Source of the DNA: Nitrospirota bacterium
Lineage (GTDB): Bacteria > Nitrospirota > JACRHJ01
Assembly (NCBI GenBank): GCA_016212105.1
Contig: JACRHJ010000040.1
Coordinates: 1 to 59,421 of the forward strand
Reading direction: 5' to 3'
DNA length: 59,421 nucleotides
Shown here: positions 43,494-50,302 of the stretch, piece by piece
Numbering within the stretch: the first letter of the stretch is position 1
How the letters are laid out: each line of letters opens with the position of its first letter
The notes under the pieces: model-generated
Told to the model about the DNA's origin: nothing
Databases searched by the model: none
What the model saw: only the letters and a program-made list of their open reading frames with translations
Translations under genes and position numbers: made by a program

Positions 43494-45248
43494 CTATGCA
43501 GTCCCCCCCCTCGCGGCCTGGTCCTTCCTGTCCGCCTTTAATAGGTTCCTCTCGACAAGGCCGGCCACGTCGAGTATCAGGACGACTGAGCCGTCCCCGA
43601 GTATCGTGGCCCCGGCGATCCCCTCGCACTCGCCGACGTACTCGTCGAGCGCCTTGATGACTATCTCCTGGCGTCCCATAAGCCTGTCCACGACCAGCCC
43701 GACCTTCTTCTCGGCACGGCCCACGACGACCACGTAGCTCCTGCCCTCGCGGCCGTTCCCGGACGGCGGCACGCCGAACAGGCTCGACAGCCTTACCAGC
43801 GGGAGTACCCTGTCCCTGAGCCTCACGACCTCCCGGCTGTTGATGGTGTGTATGTCGGACGGCTCGATGCGTATGCTCTCGACTACCGAGGAGAGCGGCA
43901 GGGCGTAAAGCTCCCGGCCGGAGCCGACCATCAGCGCTGATATTATGGCGAGCGTGAGCGGGAGCTTTATGGTGAAGGTCGTCCCCTTGTCCGGGACGGA
44001 GTCCACCTCTACCAGGCCGCCCAGCCTCGCCACGTTCTTCTTGACGACGTCGAGGCCGACGCCGCGGCCGGATACCTGCGTCACCTCGGCTGCGGTGGAG
44101 AAGCCCGGCTCGTAGATGAGCTCCAGCAGGTTGTCCCTGCCCATCGCCTCGACCGTCTCGTGCGAGTACACCTTCTCCGCCTTCGCCTTCAGCCTCTCGG
44201 TCGAGATGCCGGCGCCGTCGTCCGAGACGGTTATAATTATGTGGTTGCCCTCCTGGGCGGCGGTGAGCTTCACCTCGCCGACGGGAGACTTCCTCTTTTC
44301 TATCCTCTCGGCGGGCGTCTCGATGCCGTGGTCCACCGCATTCCTTATGAGGTGCAGGAGCGGCTCGCCTATCTCGTCGATGACCGTCTTGTCCAGCTCG
44401 GTCGCCTCGCCCTTGAAGGTAAGCTCGACCTCCTTGCCGCGCTCGCGGGAGAGGTCGCGGACCATCCTCGGGAACCTCTGGAAGACCTGGCGGATGGGGA
44501 GCATCCGCACCTTCATTATGGCCTCCTGGAGGTCGGAGGTGGCCTTGTTTATCAGCGACGCGGCCTCGGACAGCTCCGACGACATCTCCCTGTCGCCGTA
44601 AAGCTCCTTGAACTTCATGTCCACCTGTGCGAGCTTCGTCCTGTGTATGACAAGCTCGCCGGCCAGGTTCAGAAGGTGGTCGAGCCGCTCGAAGTCCACC
44701 TTCAGGAGGCTGGACTTGGCGCCTATGTACTTGAAGCTGTCGGCCCTCGCCGGCGCGCTCCTGCCTGTCGCCGAAGGCCTGACGGAGGGGCCGGACGCAT
44801 CGTCTTTCGGGCCGGACGCCGCCCCGCCGTGCGCGCCTGTTTCCGCCGCCGCGCTGGCCATGGTGTCCAGGTCCTCTATCCTGTCCGCCATCGGCGGGGG
44901 CGTCTTGGGGTCCTTCTCTATCTGGTCGAGCGTCTCCCGGAGCACGGCCGCCGCCTCGAACAGCCCCTGGAGGAGTTCGTCGCCCATCGCGGTCCTGCCC
45001 TCCAGCACGGACTTGAAGACGCTTTCCAGGTGGTGCACGTACTTCTGGAGGCCCGAAAAGCCCATCATGCCGGAGTTGCCCTTGAGCGTATGGAGCGCGC
45101 CGAGCAGGTCGGAGACAAGCTCGACGTCGAGGTCTCCCTGCGCGGCGTCCTTCTCCATGTCGAGGAGCGAGGAGTCGAGCTTGTCCAGGTGGGCCCTGGC
45201 GTCGTCCAGGTATTCCTGGATAAGCCCGGAAGTATCGAATTCTTCCAT
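43494..45248 (-). CDS. cheA: Chemotaxis histidine kinase CheA
   Basis: A 584-residue kinase. P1 has the phosphoryl histidine H53 in HTLKGNSG; a linker of about 60 residues leads straight to the P3 dimer helices (LDHLLNLAGELVIHRTKL), then P4 with HLIRNAVDHGIE, DDGAGI and GRGVGLDVVKK, and the P5 CheW-like domain. There is no room for a P2 domain, so docking of CheY and CheB would rely on other contacts. A 16-bp tandem repeat lies just upstream and supplies the ribosome site. Confidence 0.96.
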   Translation of the reverse strand: MEEFDTSGLIQEYLDDARAHLDKLDSSLLDMEKDAAQGDLDVELVSDLLGALHTLKGNSGMMGFSGLQKYVHHLESVFKSVLEGRTAMGDELLQGLFEAAAVLRETLDQIEKDPKTPPPMADRIEDLDTMASAAAETGAHGGAASGPKDDASGPSVRPSATGRSAPARADSFKYIGAKSSLLKVDFERLDHLLNLAGELVIHRTKLAQVDMKFKELYGDREMSSELSEAASLINKATSDLQEAIMKVRMLPIRQVFQRFPRMVRDLSRERGKEVELTFKGEATELDKTVIDEIGEPLLHLIRNAVDHGIETPAERIEKRKSPVGEVKLTAAQEGNHIIITVSDDGAGISTERLKAKAEKVYSHETVEAMGRDNLLELIYEPGFSTAAEVTQVSGRGVGLDVVKKNVARLGGLVEVDSVPDKGTTFTIKLPLTLAIISALMVGSGRELYALPLSSVVESIRIEPSDIHTINSREVVRLRDRVLPLVRLSSLFGVPPSGNGREGRSYVVVVGRAEKKVGLVVDRLMGRQEIVIKALDEYVGECEGIAGATILGDGSVVLILDVAGLVERNLLKADRKDQAARGGTA

Positions 45249-45250
45249 TT

Positions 45251-45330
45251 GAGTATGCCTCGGGTTGAGTATACCTCAGGTCGGGTATACCCCAAATCGG
45301 GTATGCCCCTGGTTAAGTATACCTCAGGCG
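45251..45330 (-). repeat. Five tandem 16-bp repeats before cheA
   Basis: On the plus strand the units are GAGTATGCCTCGGGTT, GAGTATACCTCAGGTC, GGGTATACCCCAAATC, GGGTATGCCCCTGGTT and AAGTATACCTCAGGCG, exactly 16 bases each without gaps. Read on the minus strand most contain GAGG or GGGG followed by TATAC; the last one provides GAGG nine bases before the cheA ATG. The first unit (minus direction) overlaps the cheY stop codon. Confidence 0.9.
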
Positions 45331-45716
45331 CGTGCCGCCGGGCTGGCGGCCGCTATCTTCTCTATCATGTCGTGCAGCTCCGCCGGCTGGAACGGCTTCT
45401 TTACGTAGCCCCTCGCCCCGAGCGCGAGCCCCCGGAGCGTGTCCTCTTCCTTGCCCTCGGTGCTGACGATGATGACCGGCAGGTCCTTGTGTATGCCCTC
45501 CTTCTGGAGGCTCTGGAGGAACTGGAGGCCGTTCATCACCGGCATGTTTATGTCCAGGAGCACAAGCTCTATCCCCGCTTCCTGGGACAGCTTGTCGAGC
45601 GCCTCGAGGCCGTTCATGGCCGAGACGATCTGGCAACCCTTGTACCTCATGAACACCAGCTTGTACATCTGGTGGATGAGGGCCGAGTCGTCCACTATCA
45701 GGACCTTCTTGATCAT
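45324..45716 (-). CDS. cheY: Single-domain response regulator CheY
   Basis: A 130-residue receiver. VDDSALIHQ holds the acidic pair, LLDINMPVMNG the phosphorylated aspartate, VSTEGKE the switch serine/threonine and VKKPFQP the conserved lysine. It is the likely partner of CheA. A strong AAGGGGGGG lies before the ATG. Its stop codon overlaps the 16-bp repeat array. Confidence 0.93.
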   Translation of the reverse strand: MIKKVLIVDDSALIHQMYKLVFMRYKGCQIVSAMNGLEALDKLSQEAGIELVLLDINMPVMNGLQFLQSLQKEGIHKDLPVIIVSTEGKEEDTLRGLALGARGYVKKPFQPAELHDMIEKIAAASPAARA

Positions 45717-45749
45717 AACCCCCCCTTTTTGTAATGCCTGCCCGGCCCC

Positions 45750-46811
45750 CTAAAGGTAACCGATGGCAAGCCCGCGCCCGTCTATAAGGTTTGCGAACCC
45801 GCGGGTCCTCAGGTCTTTCACGAAATCGCCCTTTATCACGCGTTCGAGAGTCTCGACCGCCCTCGGGTGGAACTCCGAGCCGCTGTAGTGTTCCAGCTCG
45901 GTCACCGCCATCTCCGGCGGGAGCGCCTTCCTGTACGGCCTGTCGGACACCATCGCGTCGTATGCGTCCACGACCTTTATGATGCACACCAGGAGGAAAT
46001 CACGGCTCCGCTCCTCGATCGACGTCGGCAGGTGCTCGTATGCCTCGTGGTGGTAGCGTATCAGAGGTATGACCGGCTTCAAGGAGTCCACGGCGGATAT
46101 GATCTTCACGCCCATCTCCGCGTGCGTGTAGATGATGTCGTAGTCCTCGCGCGTGAGCGGCCCGTTCTTGTTCAGGACGCGGCTGTCGACCGCTATCTTG
46201 CCGATGTCGTGCAGGATGCCGCCGTAGCGGAGCGTCCGTATCTCGTCCTGGGACAGCCCCATCCTCTCGCCGACCCTGACTGCGAGTTCCGACACCCTGA
46301 ACGAGTGTCCACGGGTGTACTCGTCCCTCGCCTCGAGGGCGCCCGCGAGCGCCATTATGGTCTCGAGGTTGGCGCGCTCCAGCTCGTCCTTCAGCCTGAC
46401 GTTCTCCTCGGCAACCTGTGCCCTGAGCCGCGCGGTGGCGCGCTCGGAGTCGCCGAAGGCCCTGCCGACCGCGGCGACGAGCGAGTCCGCCGTGACGGGG
46501 TCGAACAGGTATTCGTACGCCGAAAGCCTGAGCGACTGCAGCGCCGAATGGAAGTCCGGCCTGCGCGAGAGCACTATTATCCTGCCCAGCGGGTTCCTGT
46601 CCCTGTACAGGGCGAGAAAACCGAGCGAGTCCACGGTGGGGGCGCTGACGTCCGAGAGCACCACCCCGAAGGTGTGGCCCCTGACAGCGTTCTCCGCCTC
46701 CCGGGACGTCCGGGCGGTCGTGACGGTGTAGCCCCCCGATACAAGTCCGGAGACCTGCTCCCGCCTCTCCTGCGACCCGTCGACTACGGCGAGTACCTGT
46801 CTTCTAAGCAT
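45750..46811 (-). CDS. Pseudo-receiver / degenerate HD-GYP protein
   Basis: A 353-residue protein. The N-terminal receiver-like domain keeps an aspartate (VLSDVSAP) but has lost one of the acidic pair (VVDGS) and the lysine (FDPVT in place of xKP). The C-terminal HD-GYP domain keeps HSFRVSE, LHDIGKI, HAEMG and HHEA, and the late segment VDAYDAMVSDRPYRKAL, but the GYP loop (usually DGxGYP) is replaced by YEHLPTSIEE. It may still bind metal; c-di-GMP hydrolysis is doubtful. It precedes cheY by about 35 bases. Confidence 0.85.
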   Translation of the reverse strand: MLRRQVLAVVDGSQERREQVSGLVSGGYTVTTARTSREAENAVRGHTFGVVLSDVSAPTVDSLGFLALYRDRNPLGRIIVLSRRPDFHSALQSLRLSAYEYLFDPVTADSLVAAVGRAFGDSERATARLRAQVAEENVRLKDELERANLETIMALAGALEARDEYTRGHSFRVSELAVRVGERMGLSQDEIRTLRYGGILHDIGKIAVDSRVLNKNGPLTREDYDIIYTHAEMGVKIISAVDSLKPVIPLIRYHHEAYEHLPTSIEERSRDFLLVCIIKVVDAYDAMVSDRPYRKALPPEMAVTELEHYSGSEFHPRAVETLERVIKGDFVKDLRTRGFANLIDGRGLAIGYL

Positions 46812-46833
46812 AAAGCCTCCCCTGCGAGGGTCC

Positions 46834-47235
46834 TTAGCTGACGGACGCGCTCCCCGAGACCGGGATGCCGAGCTCCCCGACCTTGCCGAGCAGGTGTTCG
46901 ATGTTGATTGGCTTGTCGTAGTAGTAGAACGCGCCGCGCCTGACGGCCTCGGCCTTGATCTCGTCCGAGCCGTACGCCGTCATGATTATGACCTCGGTCT
47001 CGGGGCTGAGCCTCTTGACGTAGCTGAGCAGTTCCAGGCCCTCGATGCCGTACATACCGCTCATGCGTATGTCGGCGATCACGAGGTCGAAGAAGTAGCG
47101 CGAAAGCGCCTCCTCCGCGGCCTCGATGCGGGAGGAGGTTATGACCTCCACGCCCGGGGTCTTGAGACAGTACGACAGGCTAAGCAGTATCGTGGGCTCG
47201 TCGTCCACAATAAGGATACGCTTGCTCTCTCCCAT
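46834..47235 (-). CDS. Single-domain response regulator
   Basis: A 133-residue receiver with VDDEPTILLSL, VIADIRMSGM (aspartate), IMTAYGSDE and DKPINIEH (lysine), so all phosphorylation residues are present. It looks like an NtrC-type receiver with no output domain. The ATG at 47235 follows GGAGGG by five bases. First gene of the chemosensory block. Confidence 0.88.
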   Translation of the reverse strand: MGESKRILIVDDEPTILLSLSYCLKTPGVEVITSSRIEAAEEALSRYFFDLVIADIRMSGMYGIEGLELLSYVKRLSPETEVIIMTAYGSDEIKAEAVRRGAFYYYDKPINIEHLLGKVGELGIPVSGSASVS

Positions 47236-47501
47236 CACGCCCTCCATGTTTTCATTGATTGCCGGGAGACTCTCCGGCCGGGTTTTTTGAAGCATTCCAC
47301 CGTTATAATATAGCAATAACGGTGCCAGATGCATGATACGTGTATTTACAATGAGTTACAGCAAGGATTTGGATGATGGCGCGAGGGAGTGTACGGAATC
47401 AGGTCAGAGTGGGTGTACGGAAACGATACAGAAGGGACGCCGATGACGCGCCGAGGTCTGTCTTTGCGAGCGGAGCGAAGCAATCTCGACCTTTACAGTT
47501 C
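47236..47501. repeat. Intergenic region with repeats upstream of the chemosensory block
   Basis: The part at 47290-47350 (TTATAATATAGCAATAAC) is AT-rich and could hold the promoter of the minus-strand block. 47461-47489 has half of the TCTTTGCGAGCGGAGCGAAG element. No gene is seen. Confidence 0.45.
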
Positions 47502-47605
47502 GTAGGGCGGGCACTGCCCGCCGTCCTGCCTTTTTGCTGAGGTTATGTTGATTACGTGCTAAATGGATCAAGGAACGAGGGAACGGTGGGCGGTGCCCAC
47601 CCTAC
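47502..47605. mobile_element. 104-bp inverted-repeat element, copy 1
   Basis: Ends GTAGGGCGGGCACTGCCCGCC and the complement of GGTGGGCGGTGCCCACCCTAC pair imperfectly over 21 bases. The inside (CCTGCCTTTTTGCTGAGGTT, then ATGTTGATTACGTGCTAAAT) is the same as in copy 2 at 48642-48745, with only a few changes. It provides the stop codon of the neighbouring FTP gene (CAGTAGGG on the minus strand). Confidence 0.85.
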
Positions 47606-48531
47606 TGACTGGCGCTATCGAAGACAAAATCCGAGGATTGTATTGTTGACGGAACGCTCGTCGAATTCGTGAAGTCGTGCGCAAGGTATTGCCTCCCGCT
47701 TTGCTCATAGAGGCAGAAGTTTATTGTGGTACCATTAGACATAACACCTCTGCCGGGCACCGACAGATACCGCATTTCATCAGATGATCGTAAAATCATA
47801 CCATCCTTGGCATCGATGAAAAACTGCCAGGCACCGGTAGGTATACTAACCCCTACAAATACTCTGTAAGCAAGTTTGTTGTTGAATATAACGAGTTCAA
47901 TCTCAGGCGGCGTAAGCCCACCTAATACAACTTTTCTTCCACTACTGTCATCAAGATATTTGATCGCTATCGTCAAGGCCTCTTCCGGCGTCAACAACGG
48001 CGTTGTGTCGATGCCTGGATATGGTGCAAGATTAGCTCCCATGGATACAATGTCTCCGTCTTTGTTTGTTCGCGCCCCCATTCCTTTCTGCCAAACCGGA
48101 ACTCCGTTATAAATCTGTTGATACGTTGTAATATCACTATCCTTAGCTCTTTCCTCTTTAATAAGCTCTCGCTTGGCATCCTTCAAGCCAAACGCATTAC
48201 CATGCCTGTCGATAAAATCAAGCGCGGCCTCCTCAACCGGCTTGTTCCTGTCGATACGGAACTTGCCTTTCAGCCTCGTGACCCGCTTCCCGCGCCCGTC
48301 CATCTCCACTTCCGCATCCCCCTCCGACTCATCCAGCAGCGCCTCCACCGCCCGCCGGTTCTCCGGATTGCCGTGAATTGTCCGCTTCGGCTTCCCGTTA
48401 TCGCCACCCTTGTCCTTCTTCATCTCCGCCTGCCCGGCGAACACGACCACCGACACCAGAACCATGAACAACGCCGCGATTACCGCGCCGATGAAACTAT
48501 GCCCCTCGTCGCCTCTGAGCTTGCCCTGCAT
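47602..48531 (-). pseudogene. Truncated thermolysin-type (M4) peptidase: propeptide (FTP/PepSY) only
   Basis: A 309-residue reading frame with one N-terminal membrane helix or signal (FIGAVIAALFMVLVSVVVFA), an FTP domain (ALDFIDRHGNAFGLKDAKRE, YQQIYNGVPVWQKGM) and a PepSY-like domain (AYRVFVGV, WQFFIDAKDGMIL). It ends 60 residues later, at the stop in copy 1 of the 104-bp element; the HExxH catalytic domain is missing. Either it is an interrupted peptidase gene or it works as a free propeptide/inhibitor. The 3' two thirds are clearly more AT-rich than the 5' part. AGGAGG lies five bases before the ATG. Confidence 0.75.
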
Positions 48532-48564
48532 GTAAGCCTCCTTTCGTCCACCACCACAAAAAAC

Positions 48565-48623
48565 AAAAAAAACCCATCACCGCCTTCGGAGATGGGCTCT
48601 GTCTTGCGCCTGCTGAAGCCCAC
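48565..48623 (-). promoter_or_regulatory. Attenuator-like leader of the FTP gene
   Basis: On the minus strand CCCATC (48596-48591) and GATGGG (48578-48573) form a hairpin with an inner CCG/CGG and a run of eight T: a strong terminator 34 bases before the FTP gene start. GTGGGCT (48623-48617) can pair instead with AGCCCAT (48598-48592), which would break the terminator. No known aptamer was recognised. Confidence 0.5.
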
Positions 48624-48641
48624 GTCTAACTCGGGTAGTAC

Positions 48642-48745
48642 GTAGGGCGGGCACTGCCCGCCGTCCTGCCTTTTTGCTGAGGTTATGTTGATTACGTGCT
48701 AAATGGATCAAGGAGCGAGGGAATGGTGGGCAGTGCCCACCCTAC
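48642..48745. mobile_element. 104-bp inverted-repeat element, copy 2
   Basis: Same length and nearly the same sequence as copy 1, in the same direction, 1140 bases further on. It borders the leader of the FTP gene. Both copies are followed by TGACTG on the right. Confidence 0.85.
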
Positions 48746-48958
48746 TGACTGAAAGATAATTACAAGCAAATTACGTGCCAAGAATTCGCACGATACGCAA
48801 AGGCAGGACGTCGCAAGCAGGGCCGACCCGCGTGCCGTCGCCTATGCATGTCTTTGCGAGCGGAGCGAAGCAACCTCCTCGACTGTATTTGTACTATAAG
48901 GAGGAGATTGCCGCGTCGTCCCGCGAAACGCGGGACTCCTCGCAAAGACAAACAGGGT
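48746..48958. repeat. Intergenic repeats after the sigma54 regulator gene
   Basis: From about 48850 to 48950 there is the large inverted element TCTTTGCGAGCGGAGCGAAGC...GCGGGACTCCTCGCAAAGA, as at 13531. It may lie in the 3' end of the regulator transcript. No gene. Confidence 0.65.
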
Positions 48959-50302
48959 TTATTCGTATTTCTTCAGCTTGGCGATGAGGGTCGAGCGGGA
49001 TATGCCGAGGATGCGGGCGGCGGAGCTTTTGTTGCCCCCGGCCCGCTCCATGACGGACGCGATGTGCGCCTTCTCGGCCTCGTCGAGGGTGAGCGGCTGG
49101 CCCGCGGCGGGCTTCTTCTGGCCGTTGCCGGGGCGGGTAAGCTCCCAGGGGAGGTGCTCCTGCGTGATGAACGGGCCGGGCGAGACTATCACGGCCCGCT
49201 CGATGACGTTTTTCAGCTCCCGGACGTTGCCAGGCCAGCCGTACTCGACGAGCCGCTTCTCGCAGTCGGGCGATATGCCGGTTATGCTCTTCTTTATGCC
49301 CGCGTTCATCTGCGCGAGGAAGTGGCGGGCGAGCGTCATGATGTCCTCCCTGCGCTCCCTGAGCGGGGGCATGGTGATGGGCATCACGCGCAGCCTGTAA
49401 TAGAGGTCCTCGCGGAACGTCTTCTGCTCTACCGCCTCGGCGAGGTTCCTGTTTGTCGCCGCGATGACCCGGACGTCCACCTTTATGTCGCGGGTCCCGC
49501 CTATCCTCCGGAATGTCATCGTCTCCAGGACGCGCAGGAGCTTTGGCTGGAGGCTCTGGGAGAGTTCGCCTATCTCGTCGAGGAACAGCGTGCCGCCGTC
49601 CGCGACCTCTATCAGGCCCTTCTTCAGGCCCTTCGCGTCCGTGAAGGCCCCCTTCTCGTGGCCGAAAAGCTCGGACTCGAGGAACGTCTCGGACAGAGAG
49701 GCGCAGTTGATGTCCACCATCGGCCGCGAGCGCCGGGCGCTCATCCTGTGTATCGTCCTCGCCGCCAGCTCCTTGCCGGTGCCGGACTCGCCCTCTATGA
49801 GCACCGTCGTGTTCGGGTTCTCCGCGAGGAGGTTTATCATCAGGAGCAGCTTGTGTGTCTGCGGCGAGCCGCCGACTATGCCCTCCTTGAGAGCCGCCGC
49901 CTGGAGCTTCCGGAGGAGCTGGTTCTCGTTCTTCAGGCCCTGTACCGCGAACGCCCGGTCCGCGGCAATCTCTATCGCGCCGATGTCCACGGGCTTGGTC
50001 AGGTAGTCGAAGGCGCCCGCGCGTATCGCCTCGACCGCGCCGGAAATGCTGCCGTAGCCGGTCAGCATTATGACGAGGGCCTCCGGCATGACGGCCTTTA
50101 TGCCCTGTAGCGCCTCTATGCCGGTCATGTCGGGGAGGTTGTGGTCGAGTATGGTCAGGTCGGGCTGGAGCTCCCCGGCGAGCCGGATGCCGTCTTTCGC
50201 GTTGTGGGCGCCTAAGACCTCGCAGCCCCTGCCCTTGAACAGGAAGGAGAGCGAGGCCATTATCGTCTTGTCGTCGTCTATCAGGAGGACGGACGGGTTC
50301 AT
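48959..50302 (-). CDS. Sigma54-dependent NtrC-family response regulator
   Basis: A 447-residue activator: receiver (LLIDDDKTIM, ILDHNLPDMTG, LTKPVD), AAA+ domain (Walker A GESGTGKE, GAFTDA loop for sigma54, Walker B GTLFLDEIGELS, arginine fingers near RIGGTRDIKV and FREDLYYRLRVM) and a Fis-type helix-turn-helix (NKSSAARILGISRSTLIAKL). It activates transcription from -24/-12 promoters after phosphorylation. Its ATG overlaps the stop of the kinase gene (ATGA), so the two form a two-component pair. Target genes are not evident. Confidence 0.95.
   Translation of the reverse strand: MNPSVLLIDDDKTIMASLSFLFKGRGCEVLGAHNAKDGIRLAGELQPDLTILDHNLPDMTGIEALQGIKAVMPEALVIMLTGYGSISGAVEAIRAGAFDYLTKPVDIGAIEIAADRAFAVQGLKNENQLLRKLQAAALKEGIVGGSPQTHKLLLMINLLAENPNTTVLIEGESGTGKELAARTIHRMSARRSRPMVDINCASLSETFLESELFGHEKGAFTDAKGLKKGLIEVADGGTLFLDEIGELSQSLQPKLLRVLETMTFRRIGGTRDIKVDVRVIAATNRNLAEAVEQKTFREDLYYRLRVMPITMPPLRERREDIMTLARHFLAQMNAGIKKSITGISPDCEKRLVEYGWPGNVRELKNVIERAVIVSPGPFITQEHLPWELTRPGNGQKKPAAGQPLTLDEAEKAHIASVMERAGGNKSSAARILGISRSTLIAKLKKYE

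Noticed and set aside
30411..47235. Flagellar motility cluster
   Set aside because: No flagellar or pilus structural genes are in the window; only signalling genes are present.
48565..48640. c-di-GMP (GEMM) riboswitch before the FTP gene
   Set aside because: The conserved GEMM core blocks could not be found; only the terminator part is clear.
48775..48987. Short plus-strand frame after the 104-bp element
   Set aside because: It consists of the inverted GCGAGCGGAGCGAAGC repeat and has no coding signal.
48959..50302. GAFTDA in place of GAFTGA as a sign of lost sigma54 contact
   Set aside because: GAFTDA is a common natural variant among NtrC-family activators, so it is not notable.
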